64,000 nt of DNA from Brachypterus glaber (GCA_958510825.1 OY294049.1:39088774-39152773), one strand, 5' to 3'. Counted from the stretch's first letter, positions 21,401 to 34,417 are shown. Program-made: numbers and translations. Notes: a model not told the origin generated them from the sequence alone.

Positions 21401-24400
21401 GATATTTTTTTTTGTTTTATTTTATTAATCATATTTGAGGCAGAATATTTATTAGTCAAGCTAATATCTTTTTTTATTTTAAATAATTTGACAGTTTTGC
21501 GCTTTGTTTTAGTACATTTTGACTTTATTGTTTAGAACATAAGAGACGAGGCGGTGCAAACACTGGCCGAAAAATGCCCAAAGCTGCATTATCTGTGTTT
21601 ATCTGGATGTTCAGCCCTTACAGATGCATCACTGATAGCGCTGGCGTATCAGTGCCATCTATTATCAACCTTGGAGGTTGCTGGATGCTCCCAGTTCACC
21701 GATAACGCATTTCAAGCCCTTGCCAGAGTAAGTATTATTATACTATCCACAGCGCCTGCGCTAGAATAGTATAATACACTAGTTTCGAAATTTCAAAAAT
21801 AATCCTTGACAAAAAATTCTTGGATATAAATTTGTTTCATGAACAGATAAGCAACTTTTTTTTAATGTCTATCCGTCTGTCGCGAAATGTCGACATGTCG
21901 GTCCGTCCGATTTTTGTGAACACGATAACTCGAGAACGAATAGTTCCATCTTCAGGAAAGATCAAGTTCTACCAGGGGAAAATCCCTATTCTTTTTGAAA
22001 GTTATCCCCCCAAAAATAAAAAAGTTATGGGGGGTTAAACTTTGAAAAAAATCGAACGTACAAACGTTAAGACATATAAAATACAGCCGGGAGAAAATAA
22101 TGAAATAAAAATGTCACCAGCTCTCGGACTATACACGTGTATAGGCAATGTCGCACAAATTAATGTAAAAACTTAATCCATTTTATTTGGTACTCTCAAT
22201 TAGGATTACTAATATTTAAAGGATTAGTGGTTAGAAAACCTTAAACAATTTTCCTCTACTAATCCTAATGAAGGTCGACCTAATCCCCTTAAAACCCACT
22301 TAAACTAGGTATTATACTCCTCGCAGCTTTACAACAGAGAAGTACCCAGACAGCACATAATAACTGTTAGATATCCAGGGGATGATATACTTTTTGTCCG
22401 CCTATGTCCAGGATATTCACTGGATATCCAGTGGACATCTATTTTTAACCTCCCTAAAATCCACTGGGTATTCATGAGATATCCATCATGGAAAGGCAGC
22501 TAACTGAAAAAATGTGGAAATTCTGGACAAAAGCACCATTTTTTTTTACAAACTTCCTATCCAGCCATCTTCATCAAAAATATAGATTAAATTATGGGTG
22601 AGTTTCTAGAATTTCATAAGGGAAAAACATATTTGGCTGTAAGTTATATCATAGATAGTATCATTCTCTGGGACAATAAGTCAGGATATAAAAGTTTTTA
22701 AATCCTGCTACTTTTAGAGCAAGAGCTGATCAAGGAGGTCGTTGCATTAAAATGTTGTTGGTTTCGGCCTTCTATATAAACCTTCCTAACTTTTTTGGTC
22801 CTTCACCGATTTTAACCGTCAAGGTTTTAATTAAATCTTTAGAAAATACTCGTTTTAAAAATGTTAACATATTTAATGTTATTTGTTCCTAAGTTCATTG
22901 AAAAGGCCTCTAAAAGGACATAAAAATCGAAAAAAATTAAATTTTTTGTCCACCGTATTTTTTCCTCCTTTGTTAAGTAAAAAGTTTGTAAAAAAATGGT
23001 GCTTTTGTCCGGCATTTAAACATCTACTCAAAATTTAGTGTTAAGCTGCCTAATTAATCCAGTTCATGAACTGGATATCCGTGATGGATGTTCATGAACT
23101 GGATATCCATGATGGATCTCTAATGGATATCCAGTGTATATACTTTAGGGAGGTTAAAAAATAGATGTCCACTGGATATCTCGTGAATATCCTTGACAAA
23201 GGTGGACATTTGGATATCCATGGGATATCTAATGTCAATCCAGGCGATCCATTGGATATACTGGATATCTAATAGTTATTATGTCTGGGTATAGCCATTA
23301 TCCTGAAAATTTATTATTAAGAACAGTTCGAGATAACACTACAGAAACTCTTCAAATATGTTTTATCCAATACATACAGATAATAAGACAATTACCAGCT
23401 TTATTTTAAATAGATAAACTCAATAATAACCCCCGCGTGGCTTTTACTTTATTGAGTGGATAATTATTTATTTTACCCACTCAACTGTCACTTGTCAAAT
23501 TATTTTCTTGTAAATGTCATTAAAAATTTAAATAAAAATATGAATTCCTAAGCTATTTATTGGATAAAACCTTGTATGGCACTTTTGGGTAAACCGATAT
23601 TGCCCTCTCGAAAATTAACCTGCTTGGCTGACGCCAGGTTAATTTTCTCATGGGCAATATCTTACTTTACCCACTAGTACCATAAATAACTGTTTTTATT
23701 TTATTTTATTTTAGAGCTGCCGATATTTAGAAAAAATGGACTTGGACGAATGTATTTTAATAACAGACGCCACCTTGATCCATTTAGCGATGGGCTGTCC
23801 CAGAATTGAATATTTAGTAAGTAAACAAAAAGTCAGTCAATAGTCAGACTCCGTGAGATTTCCAGTTACGACGTATAAGCATAAGTCCCATAAAATCTTT
23901 CGTAAACGTTCCTATGAAAGTCCCATCAATAGTAGGAAATGTCCCATCCACTTGATAGTTTCATGGCTTTTGATAAACTTTGGTAGCGTTTTCGTCACTT
24001 TGAAATAGGAATTACTGTTCCTTTAAAATCTTACGAAAATACCATTCTCGGTCCCATCAAATCGCACGCAAACTATCGAAGCCCATTTAATCTTATTAAA
24101 ATCCCATAGGATTTTGATGTTTTGACAGGACCGTTTTTACAGGACCGTTTTTACAGGGTCTGTTTTAAGCTTATTTTTAACTGGAAACTCCATGGGGTTT
24201 ACATACATGACAAACATTACAATTTTTAGACTTTATCTCACTGTGAACTGATAACTGACGAGGGCATACGGCATCTTTCGATGTCACCGTGTGCGGCTGA
24301 AAATCTGACAGTTCTGGAACTGGATAACTGTCCACTGGTCACGGATGCTTCTCTGGAACATCTCACGTCATGCCATAACTTACAACGAGTAGAACTATAT

Positions 24401-26718
24401 GATTGCCAGCTTATCACTAGAGTTGGTATTAGAAGACTAAGAGTAAGTAATTTTTCTACGACTGCTTTAGAATGTAAGCAAATACACACACTGTTCAAAC
24501 ACAGAATGAATCCATTCTAGCTCTAGATACGGTATGAATATTCCGTATCAAGTGTTAGAATGAGCACATGTAGTGCCATCTCTTTTTATATGAAAGTATA
24601 GAAAACTGTAGCAAAATTATCAAAAATATATATATATTTTACCATGAAACATTGAATAATTTAATGTAATTTAAAGTTTTGCCTTAAAATTACATAAAGT
24701 TTGTTAGTTTTTCTTAATATTTGACCAGTTTTTTATCAATTTAGTTCAAAAAATTAAAACTGCTCCATCTATTGTTAAATATTTAAACCTGATATCTGTC
24801 ACAACAATCTGACATAACCTTTAATTTTTTCATTATTATTTCTAAATATGTGCTAAAATTATCATTTTTAAGTACGTATTTGATAAAATTATTAAATAAC
24901 ATTAATTGCTTTATTTAAAAATATGTGTTTTGTTGCATTTACAATGTCGAGTCACAAAAAACATTGTTTTTAACCTTGTCCGCAGTTTAAAGCCATACAG
25001 TGTTTCATACTTGCGAAGAAAAAGTATAGTCTATGGAATAGTCATTCCGCTCGGACCGTCATACTCGCCTGCCGGCTCGTATGACAAACTTTCCGCTTGC
25101 GCGGAATATTGTCTATTCCATACTAGTTATAGAATATACTATTTTATATTTAATTTTCCTGTCCCCCTAAAAAAGCTTATAATTCTGCACTGTTAGGTTT
25201 CCAAGAACGCGTCATTAGCCGACTTCAAAAAAGGAGTAGGTTATCAATTCGACGTGTGACTTTGTTTTCTTTTATGTTTGTTCCCGCATAACTTTGGAAA
25301 GAATGAACGGAATTTGATGAAACTTTTTGCAACTTAAAGAGGGCATTCATGAGGTGGTCCCGTTTTAATTTGATGCTCGGATAATGCCGGGTAAGCCGGA
25401 TAATTCAAATAAATCTAATCATTTTAACGCAATTTCACTTAAAAACGGCTTAATTTGGTTCTAATACCAACCAAATTTTTAGAGAAATATCGGATAATTC
25501 GGATAAGCCGGATAACTTGATTAAGAGGTCACTCAAATATTACGGCAGACTAAAAATCTTTTAAATGCCGCTTAACTTGATTCTCTGGACCTGTAATATT
25601 AAAATGCAAAGAGAAAATGATAAAATTTGTAATTTTAACATAAGGCGTTATTTGATTATTCATTAACGCTTCTTCTTCTTCTTCTATATTTTTTCTTGGC
25701 GATTTTACATTTCCGCCACTTTCAAAACGGGCTAGGTTCCGACTAAAATAAACTTTTACAATAATTTTTTTTTCCAAATTTGCTTAGCGGCAAGCGGATA
25801 AAGAGTTCTAACTACTAACATTCTACAAGCATCTATAAGCACCTTCCTATAGCGTCTACAAATTCCCGCAAGGCCTTGGCTACTGTGGTAGAGGGATCAG
25901 TTAGGATATAAACTAGATTTGTTGGCTGTGATAGGATCGTTGACACTGCGTTTAGAAGCGAGGCTCTTGGCACGTAGTACATGGGACATTCTAGTATGAT
26001 ATGTTGTAGGTCTTCTACCTCTCTTCTAACGCTTCAAGTTTAACAAAGATTTTCTTTAGTATGTCTTTAAAACCACGAAATACATTTAAACAAAATAACT
26101 TAATGCATTTAAAATAATTGAACGCCTTTAAAATAGGGATGTTAAAAAACGGTTTTTTGTTTTTTTTTTATTTTTCGTACCCAATTCTCAACATTTTTTT
26201 TTAAGTTAATAAACTGTCTTTTCGTTGTTAAATTAGTATAATTCGTATATTTATATTATTTTTTTAACATTTAGAACTTCTGTTCGACTCAGATAAAAGT
26301 CGTTAATTTATTGCGTTCAACGTTTTGTAAGTATTTTATGATTTTTTTCTGATAGTTAATACACCTGGCTGCCAGGACCTGAACCTGGTTATCCATTGTG
26401 CCATAACCTGGTTATGCATTGGTTGTAAATTAATATGTATTTAAATAAAAAAAAAACAAAATAAAACAGAGGTCGTTGTTTAAAAAAACTTATTTTGAAA
26501 CAAAAAAAAACAAAACCGTTTTTTATTATTTACATCCCTACTTTAAATGATTTTAAAACAATTGAATTTTGTTTTCGTTTCAGTTTTTAAATAACAATAT
26601 TTTTTTGCAGAATCACTTACCAAACATCAAGGTGCACGCATACTTTGCCCCCAACACCCCACCCAACTCTGGAGGCGCTTCGCGTCAAAGGTACTGCAGG
26701 TGCTGTGTTATTCTATGA
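16800..26718 (+). CDS. FBXL20: F-box/leucine-rich-repeat protein, FBXL20/FBXL2 type
   Basis: Exons: 16800-16829 (tentative start exon, ATG-ATC-TAT), 18010-18147, 20514-20711, 20890-21351, 21536-21727, 23715-23816, 24230-24442 and 26611-26718; every junction is phase 0 and GT-AG, giving 480 residues. The F-box is at about residues 72-112 (LPKELLLRIFSYLDVVSLCR, then ALDGSNWQRIDLFDF). It is followed by about a dozen cysteine-type leucine-rich repeats (NLNGCKKITD, DSCPSITD, LDNCPLVTD). The C-terminus NIKVHAYFAP...YCRCCVIL ends in the CAAX-like CVIL, a geranylgeranylation signal in FBXL2. As the substrate receptor of an SCF (Skp1-Cul1) ubiquitin ligase it would act at membranes. From exon 3 on, identity to the vertebrate protein is very high by eye. 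Exon 2 gives an acidic then basic N-terminal extension absent from the human protein; translation could instead start at the ATG at 18121. Introns carry several mobile elements. Confidence 0.93.
17400..18009. other. FBXL20 intron 1, no gene seen
   Basis: AT-rich with poly-T runs (17680-17860) and a small inverted ACCGACC/GGTCGGT at about 17488-17510. Nothing else is recognised. Confidence 0.5.
18255..19526. mobile_element. MITE of the CCCATATAGCACAC family, interrupted by another element
   Basis: Left end CCCGTATAGGACACAATATC, right end GTGTGCTATATGGG, with subterminal GGGATATCC/GTCCCTGGGAC palindromes throughout 19090-19330. It is split by a TTAACGTTA-family element at 18319-19088. The overlapping reading frames at 19008-19564 are by-products of these palindromic repeats. 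Confidence 0.75.
18319..19088. mobile_element. TTAACGTTA-family MITE, nested
   Basis: Starts CCCTGGTAGAAAACGTTATA and ends AATTTCTACTAGGG. It is the reverse orientation of the copies at 1-880 and 35619-36152, and includes an (AAT)n run at 18401-18430. It interrupts the element at 18255-19526 within its TCCCGGGACA segment. Confidence 0.8.
19527..20513. other. Rest of FBXL20 intron 2
   Basis: AT-rich with an (ATAATA)n run at 19744-19775 and G-runs near 19695. No exon is supported. Confidence 0.45.
21734..22060. repeat. Dispersed repeat H at the start of an FBXL20 intron
   Basis: Starts 6 bp after the donor at 21728 with ATTATTATACTATCCACAGC, then GCGCCTGCGCTAGAATAG, CGATAACTCGAGAACG and AAAGTTATGGGGGG. 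Same order as the copies at 9690 and 50950. Confidence 0.75.
22345..23289. mobile_element. Inverted-repeat element with ends CCCAGACAGCACATAATAAC
   Basis: Left CCCAGACAGCACATAATAAC, right GTTATTATGTCTGGG, flanked by TA on both sides, 945 bp. Long internal symmetry: GGACAAAAGCACCATTTTTT at about 22527 is mirrored near 22993. GGATATCC motifs are dense at both ends. Non-coding. Confidence 0.8.
23361..23692 (-). repeat. Dispersed ~330-bp repeat F (ATCCAATACATACAGATAAT...)
   Basis: From TTTTATCCAATACATACAGA to CCACTAGTACCATAAATAAC. Copies occur at 38259-38750, 39650-39940, 45931-46290 and 58601-58925. It contains a hairpin around AAAATTAACCTG/CAGGTTAATTTT. It ends 22 bp before the acceptor at 23714. 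Confidence 0.8.
24451..25152. repeat. Dispersed ~700-bp repeat E
   Basis: From TTTTTCTACGACTGCTTTAG to ACTAGTTATAGAATATACTA. A second near-complete copy is at 59325-60042, and a partial one at about 32224-32345. It begins 8 bp after the donor at 24443. The small reading frames inside are not conserved between copies. Confidence 0.8.
25153..25851. other. FBXL20 last intron, unassigned part
   Basis: Contains repeated GGATAA-GCCGGATAA text (25375-25520) and a (CTT)n run at 25672-25684. No exon is supported. Confidence 0.4.
25852..26021 (-). pseudogene. Non-LTR retrotransposon C-terminal fragment
   Basis: The minus strand reads as an open stretch of about 56 codons with LQHIILECPMYYVPRASLL followed by NAVSTIL. 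This is the post-RT/RNase-H C-terminal segment typical of R1/I/Jockey-group elements (the ...H..xxC...Y...R pattern). It is isolated, without RT upstream, so it is a decayed insertion in the last FBXL20 intron. Confidence 0.6.
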
Positions 26719-27870
26719 GAAAATGGCCCTGTAGGTCCCCATGATATGCCACCCCAATAATAACGGTATGTGTTCAATACAGGACATTTTTAAGAAAAAA
26801 GAGTAATGTAGACAAGCTTATTTTCCAGAAACCATTTTGAAGAGATTAAAATTTGATATAGTTACTGTTTTTTCTTTAAAAATGCCCTGTGCCATTAAAT
26901 TCAGCTAAAATTAGACAGTCCGTTTTACAAAAGACTCTTCACTTTTTTTTTAAATAGAGCCACACCAATTTGGGGTACCTAGATTTATTTCTTTTATTCT
27001 GGTCGGCCTAATAATCAGGAAATTTGGAAAAAATATCTTATTTTCCATATTCGTTATTGAATAGAATAAATTTATTACGTTTTAGCTGTGGGAGGGTGTA
27101 AAGTTTGTTTAGTAGGGTGTTTCTTAGCCACTTATCTAAAAAGAACCTTATTTTAACAATGATAATATTAAAAAGTTGTGTGCAAAATCTCATTTTTTTT
27201 TAACGCGAATTTAGTCCTTTGCGAAAAAACTTTACGATATTTTAAGAACTCTTTGATATAGAGACTTCAAAGTTGGACTAAAGGTTATTTACCATGTTTA
27301 AAAACTTTTTTCCAAATTTCAAGTCTCTATGTCAAAGCATTCTATAATTATCGTAGTGTGAAGTCTATTCGCAAAAGGCTTCCAGCTTTGCACAGACTAT
27401 AGGCATCGCCATTTCAATATTAGGTCAAAGATATATTATTACTCAAATTAATTTCTAGTCATTTTTATTGCATATTTGTAGTTTTTAGTTATCACAAAAG
27501 TAAGTACGTATTATTTACTAAAAAGTTAGTAACTATAATATAGAAAATTTTAAAAAGTGCAATATTACATAAAAAATATATTCTTGGTTGCTGAAGGCTT
27601 CTCCGAAAAGATGGGATAAGTTTTTTTTTAAGTTTTTTTTTGCACATATTTTTTTCTTATGGTATGTTGACACAAAATACTTCTAAAAATTGACACCACC
27701 TCTTTCTGGGGCGTTTTTTTTTTTAACGATTGTTATGCGTTTTAGATAACCCGTATCTAGAATTTTCATAAAATAAAAATATTTTTAATAAACATCCTAT
27801 TATAAGTTATTATTATCCATGTTTATAATTTAATAATTCTTAAAGAGTCTTTTGCTGAAAGAAAAAGTAC
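26719..27870. other. FBXL20 3' UTR and intergenic DNA
   Basis: The 3' UTR presumably begins here; an AATAAA at 27065-27070 is a candidate poly(A) signal. An inverted pair TTGAAGTCTC / CTTTGATATAGAGACTTC flanks about 27250-27330. No gene is recognised. Confidence 0.4.
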
Positions 27871-28434
27871 GAAGGCGTAGAAGGGACATAATAATTACTT
27901 TTTTAAATGAGATTTAATTCTGTAATACTACTCATAGTAAATATTTAATTCGTTGTTACTAACACCGAATTAAATGTTTATTCTGCGATAATATTGCAGA
28001 ATAAATTCATTTTGTCTGTCTTAGTAACACAGAATTAAAGAAAGATTTAATTCTGTGATACTAAGACACACTTAAATATTTTCTCTGTGTTACTATCACA
28101 GAAATAAATCATTTTCTTTGTGTTACTATCACAGAATTAAATAATTTTCGCTGTGTTACTAAAGACAGATCATTTTCTGTGTTACTATCACAGAATTAAA
28201 TCTTTCTTTAATTCTGTGTTACTAAGACAGAGAAAATGAATTTATTCTGCAATATTATCGCAGAAAAAACATTTAATTCGGTGTTAGTGACAACGAATTA
28301 AATATTTACTCTGAGTTACAATATAAGTGGGGTTGTGAGGCATGGTACTGCCTTTCAAATCACTGCGACCAATGAGATCTATTGTGAATTACTCTCATTA
28401 AAAAAAGTAATTATTATGTCCCTTCTAGGCCTTC
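27871..28434. mobile_element. Highly palindromic MITE with ends GAAGGC-TAGAAGGGACATA
   Basis: The left GAAGGCGTAGAAGGGACATA-ATAATTACTTTTTTA is mirrored by TAAAAAAAGTAATTATTATG-TCCCTTCTAGGCCTTC. The interior repeats ACACAGAATTAAA / TTTAATTCTGTG at least eight times in both orientations around a centre near 28150. Confidence 0.8.
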
Positions 28435-29913
28435 ATAAAAAAGACATAAAATAACATTAAAATTAAAAACTTGAAGAACTAGATATAACTTTTTAATCTG
28501 CATTTTAAAATATATAAATTGGGGCCATACAGGGCTATTTTACATGTTATATTTGTATTTATTGTATTTTTAAGTAGATATCATATCTAAGATATGTTAA
28601 AATTATGTTATACTATTTTAATTACAAAATAATCTATCTTTATGGAATTAATGTATCTAAAAATTATTTGATTAGAAAATTTTATTTTATTGCTAAAAAG
28701 TCCAAATAACACATTTTTTTTTAATGTCTGCCTGATCGGCTGTACTCATGAGCTATGTGAGCAGTTCTTGTGCAATGCAAGAGCAATAACCTTGCTCTTG
28801 CAGAGTGTAAGTAGATTTTTTAATAAATTAAAAAATTAAGAAAAAAATAGAGAAGACATCACTTTTAAAAAACATTAAAAATTGATAAAAAGAAAGTTAC
28901 TTTTAATATAACGTCTAACGTAACTCTAAAATGGTTATTTGGGCAAAATATTCAATATTCAAAATATTCAATATGTTTTTTAATCAAATAATCTACATTT
29001 ATATATATACAATATTATTGATGTATTAATGTTACAACTTGGCTTTGATTTTTTTTTTCGTTTTGCAGCTACATGTCTCTTTTGTCTTCAGTTTATTTTT
29101 TTTACACGTCAGCATGTAAAAATATATAGGATTTTTTAATGGTGCACCCTTATATAATTATAGATGTAACATTTGTTTCTATATTTTGTGATTCAAAATA
29201 GACCTATTTTTAAATAAAATGCGAAATCTTGTGGTAAAGTGAAATCTTATGTACACGAATTCGGTGGAGATTTACCCCTCGGGGTAGACCAACCGTATTT
29301 CTAGTGCGCAGTCCAATATTCATATTGCTATAATTAGGGAGTGTACCATAAAAAACTCTGTATATGTCGTAGGATATCACTGCAAAGGGTATTATAAAAT
29401 ATCTATAATAAGCAGACCTCGTGGAATTTCCAGTCATAAAAAGTCCAGGTCAAATCGATCTATCGTTCACTGCCTATTATGATAAATTTATATGAAAAAT
29501 TGTTTTTAGCTTCTAGAACCATAAGTTGATTTAAGTTTTGGCTCAAAAAATATGAAAATGATTCCGACAAACATTTTCATAGTTATAAAATTAACAACTG
29601 CAATATAGGGATGTTTCTTATTCCATGTTTAAAAAAAAAGCTAGCGATCGAAACTGTCTCTTAAATTGTATTTTTCTCGAAAATGGTTGGTCCTACGCTG
29701 TTTGAAAAAGCACTTTTTTTTTTTGTTCAGATCATACAAAAAAGTACTTCTTTTAGCGGAACGACATCTATCATATTTCAGCTTATTTTACTTCAATTAG
29801 AAAGCCTCAAATTGCCTGTGATAATTAAGATTGACAGAGTTTACTTTTTTGTTAGTTATTTTTTTGGTATGTCACTTTAAGAAAGCCTTCTAACATCAGG
29901 CCAATTTTATACA
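28435..29913. other. Intergenic, nothing recognised
   Basis: AT-rich; short open frames lack exon signals. No element ends were identified. Confidence 0.4.
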
Positions 29914-30586
29914 ATTCACTCACCGCAGTAATGAGAAGAATCCAGCGCATGCGCACTGATGTTCTTATTTTTGTTTTAACGTATGCCAAAAATTATTTTA
30001 AGGTTATGTAACATTCTTTTGCAGAATTTTACAAAAATATCTACTTTTTTTCTTTGCGAGCTAACAGTTTTTTTTAATTGGCTTGCATTTAATAGTATTT
30101 TCGTAAAAAATTGCGGAATATTCATTAATAAACATTTGATTCTTAAAATATATCGCCTTCTAAATTCTGAAATATCGTACCTGAAAAATGCCTCCCATTA
30201 AAAAAAAAAAACCAAACCAGCAAACCAAACCATTATTAAAGTAAACCAACGCCTCCCATTAAAAAAAAAACAAACCAGCAAACTACCAAACCATTATTAA
30301 CGTAAACCAACGCCTCCCATTAAAAAAAATACCAAACCAGCAAACTACCAAACACAACTGGATTTTCCGCACCTAATTAAGACATTAAGTTTTAGTAATA
30401 AAACCAGAAATCAGTGCAAAAATATAGTTCATTTTTGTGGACCTGATGCGCACCGTAACCCCACTCAAATTAAACTATTTCATAAAACTACAACTAAACG
30501 AAAGCCACTTTTGACATCCGTCAAAACAAAAATAAGCAAACCAGTGCGCATGCGCTAGATTCTTCTCATTACTACGGTGAGCGAAT
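29914..30586. mobile_element. Inverted-repeat element carrying a minisatellite
   Basis: Terminal repeats of about 65 bp: left ATTCACTCACCGCAGTAATG-AGAAGAATCCAGCGCATGCGCACTG, right the near-perfect reverse complement ending CGGTGAGCGAAT. The inner minisatellite is at 30186-30350. A second copy in reverse orientation is at 50154-50800. Confidence 0.85.
30186..30350. repeat. Minisatellite, three ~58-bp units
   Basis: Units begin CGCCTCCCATTAAAAAAA and run through CCAGCAAACTACCAAACC to GTAAACCAA. The same unit is tandem at 50310-50525 in reverse orientation. Confidence 0.85.
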
Positions 30587-32588
30587 CGTAATTTTATACA
30601 GTGCGTATAAAAATTTAGCTTTGTATACGTCGTACGTATAAATAGCTAGTTCGAAATAATTTTAAGTGAACAAAATGAAATGACAATAAATTTGGTCTGT
30701 GTATGGAGGCTTCCTTAAAATTGTATCACATATTTGTTGACTAAATAACTAAAATGCATCTAGACATTAAATTTTCTTTAATCGACTGTGTTATGCAATA
30801 ACACGTCAACCAAGATTGTGAGATCACGGTAGGCTTTTCAACTCTTTCCTTAATAATTTTTAAACGATTTGACAGAAACACTTAAAAATTCGCCATTGCT
30901 TCACTTGCACATGCATCATTACATGTACAAAATTTATTTAAAAGATATTAAGTAAAAATTTAGCAACTTATTGTTATTTCACAATATGGATTAACATGTT
31001 TTTGTAAAACACAGTCCCAATATACTGTTTGATTGGTCTATGTTAGCACCTATGTAAATATGTTTTTATTTTAGAATTTCATTATTTTTTACTTTCATAA
31101 TAAAAGTTTTAGTTTATTTTTTTTTGTTTGGTTATTTATTATTATTACACATAGATATAATTTTAATTTTTTATGGATAAGTAGAACTTATGAAACGTAA
31201 GTAGAGTAACTCTTTTTATAATAAGTTATATACCTAACTTGTAACCCACATATTTTTATATTTTATTGTTCATTTATGAACTTAATATAACACTTAGGCG
31301 GTAAATTTCGTACACTGTTTTTTTTTTCAGAAAAAATTAACTTAAATCCAGTAAATGCGGTACATAAGGCTTAAAAGAAATATTTTAACAGGATTTTATG
31401 ATTTTCACAGTGAAAACTCTTGAAAATCGAGTTATTTGACACATCTTTAGGTGTCATTTTGTCTCGGATTTACTGGATCCAGTGGTACTTTTACTGAAAA
31501 TTACTACAGTGTAAATATATTTTCCTACGATCCTCTATGAAAATGACATTTATCACACTTTTGTTCTTTTGAAAACGCATCATGTCGCACTAGTTTGATA
31601 CTTTTATATCACCCTAGTGTGATATTTATGTATGGAGGGTTGCCTAATTTTATTTAGATATTTTACCTCGTAGATTCTACGAATTTTATCCACCTTGTTT
31701 TATTAGGCATTTTCCACCTTTCACCGCAGCCTTTTTTGATATATTTTATGTTTTTAAATCCAAATATTTCTGTTTTTCGTGTCAAAAATAGAAACTATTT
31801 TTGACCATTACTGTCTAGATTTTATAAAAATTACTTAGTTTTGATTTAGTTACCTTACATTTTATAAAAAAAACATCAAAATACACACTATTTTTCTTAT
31901 GAAATGTAAAACAGTACAATTTTACTGTCTTGTATGGCAGCATAACCACAAAAATCTAACAAACTGTCAAGTTTGCCCTCATTTAGGAGAAGCATATAGG
32001 CAACCCATTAAGAAGCTAAGTAATATAATAACACCTATATTGAATTAAATATAACACCAAGAAAACTAAAGGTAAATAAAAATCATATTTCCTGTTTGAC
32101 ATATTATGCTATTTATTATTATTTTGTGCTTTGCTTTTCTTAAAAATTGATAAAAACTAGAAAATTTTAAAATAAGAACCTTCATTTTTTTTCGGGATCG
32201 TAGGAAAAATAGTGTACATAACTCGTTGGAAAGTGTATTTCATACACTCGTGGGGTTCTCTCACTCGTCTAGCGGCTTGTTTGTAAACCTTCCCACTCGC
32301 GTGAAATATGTCCTTTCCACACTAGTTATATAATATACTATATATTATTAACATTAGACTTTATTTTATATAAGACTGAGCACAATGCTACTAGATGTAT
32401 GTGTATTTTAAATAAAATACATGTGATAAATTTAAATTTGAATTTTATTCATTTATGGGTAACTCGAGGTATCGTTGGCAGTGCAGAGCATTTTTTTTTG
32501 TTATTTTCAAAGAGCTTACCACCTTATTTATTTGGCACAGTAGGTACTGTCTTCGAAAAAATCAAAAAGCACGCTATTTTCAATCTTT
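30587..32588. other. Intergenic DNA with a fragment of repeat E
   Basis: At about 32224-32345 a segment ending TTTCCACACTAGTTATATAA resembles the right end of repeat E. No gene is supported. Confidence 0.4.
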
Positions 32589-33362
32589 CCCATATAGCAC
32601 ACAATATCACGCGGATATCCTCTCAATGTCGCATGTCCCGGGACATTAGTCGTATATCCCCAGGATATCCCAAGGATATACGGTATGTCCTTCGTACATA
32701 CACGGGGATGTCCCGTGGATGTACTTTCGGATGTCCCTGGGATATCCTACGATGGCTATTCCTTAATTATTTTAAATTTACCGCGTTTTTCGTGACTAAT
32801 GTCGGATGTTATTATCGGTGTTTGTGGTCTGTTTATGTGTGTAAGTTTTTTCCACAGTTATTATTAAATATTTATATTGTGTTTTCCTCTGTTGGACAAT
32901 TTCGTCAGTATTACCCACGGAAAACGGGAAATATATTTTGTAGATAAGTTACTAATTATGTACAAATCTCCCCGACAAAAGTGGCTAATAGTATTGCTTT
33001 TATTATTTTTTGTGAAACTATTAGCTTAAATTTAAATAACTTGCACCTAGGTGTAAGCTGCTAATAGCAATACTTCACAATAAAAAACAATAAAAGCAAT
33101 ACTATTTGATAGCCACTTTTGTCTGAACAGGTGTAAATAATTAGTAGCTATATTTAGGACAGGCGTACAGCCTCAGGACATACCTTCGGGATATTCTTGG
33201 GTTATACGGTTCGGAAGTCGCTCGGCTTCCCGTTGAGTAACAAAGTATATCCTGAGGATGTCCTACGGATATCTATAGACGAAATCGTATATCCTGGGGA
33301 TGTCGGAAATCCCAAAACGGATATTCTGGGGATATCCATTGTATAAACCTGTGCTATCTGGG
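32589..33362. mobile_element. CCCATATAGCACAC-family MITE with nested hairpin
   Basis: Left CCCATATAGCACACAATATC, right GTGCTATCTGGG, with GGATATCC-type palindromes next to both ends. A hairpin element at 32974-33123 interrupts it. Confidence 0.7.
32974..33123. mobile_element. Nested hairpin element
   Basis: GACAAAAGTGGCTAATAGTA-TTGCTTTTATT is mirrored by AATAAAAGCAATACTATTTG-ATAGCCACTTTTGTC; about 150 bp. Confidence 0.75.
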
Positions 33363-33499
33363 TTGTAATTATTATGATAACATTTATTTTTATGTTTCCT
33401 ATAGAAAGTTCATTATTTCTTAATTTTTTATACAAGTGTATTTTGAAATTAAATGTTGATCGAAAACACTTTTTTTATGCAATAAAAATGTCTATTTTT

Positions 33500-33507
33500 T
33501 ATATAAA
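33500..33507 (+). promoter_or_regulatory. TATA-box candidate for the one-CBM14 gene
   Basis: TATATAAA ends 37 bp before the ATG at 33545, leaving room for a very short 5' UTR. The convergent paralogue also has a TATATAAG about 50 bp before its ATG. Confidence 0.45.
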
Positions 33508-33544
33508 TATTTTAATATTTTATTAAAATGAAACATTTGTCATT

Positions 33545-34351
33545 ATGAATTCAAAGCTTGTGTTAATACTGGGTGCTCTTATAGCCTGCGCCTTTGGTAA
33601 GTAAATAATAAAAATATATGTATAATAATAAATAAAATTATATTCTACATTTTCCTGCGAAAATGTTATACAGTGCGTACATTAAGTCTGGAATCACCCG
33701 ATTTACTTTTCAATTATAAGACTTAAAAAAAAACGCTCGGACAGGTCGATTTTAATTTTTCAAATTTTGGTGTAAAAAAAGTTATTAAAATTTTCACCCC
33801 CTTGCACCCTCCCATCACAACTTTTTTTTGTCAAATAGCAACCTACCTCTTGTGACACATCGTTGGAAAGGTTATTTAATAAGCTTTCTAACGGTGTATG
33901 CCAAAGCCTTATTTAAAAAGGGGCTTAGAAAAAAATTAGTGGCTATTTGAAAAAAAAAAAATGGAATAAGTGGGTGCAAGGGGTGAAAATTGTGATAACA
34001 TTTGGTGTAAAGTAAATAAATTTGAACATTTATAGTGAACTAAAGTTATACTTTACATGTCTTTATAATAAACTAAATTGTGCATTTTATCATTAGCCCT
34101 TTACCAAATTAGGCTTTATTATACACCGTTGGAAAGCTTATTAAATTACCTTTCCAACGAAGTGTCACAAGGGGTAGGTTGCTATTTGAAAAAAAAAAGT
34201 TGGGGGGTGAGGGTGCAAGGGGATGCAAATTTTAATAACTTTTATTACCATAATTTGCAAAATTAAAAATAAAAATCGACCTATCCGAGGGTTTTTGTGT
34301 TTTACTTGTAACTAAAAAGTTAATCGGGTGATTCCAGACTTAATGCACGCA

Positions 34352-34417
<66 letters not shown>

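Noticed and set aside
27990..28280. Regularly spaced ACACAGAATTAAA repeats that look CRISPR-like
   Set aside because: The units alternate orientation around a centre and are part of a palindromic MITE in a eukaryotic genome; no spacers or cas genes.
32399..32947. 182-codon open frame on the plus strand
   Set aside because: It spans a MITE end and AT-rich intergenic DNA, has low-complexity composition, no recognisable domain and no exon signals.
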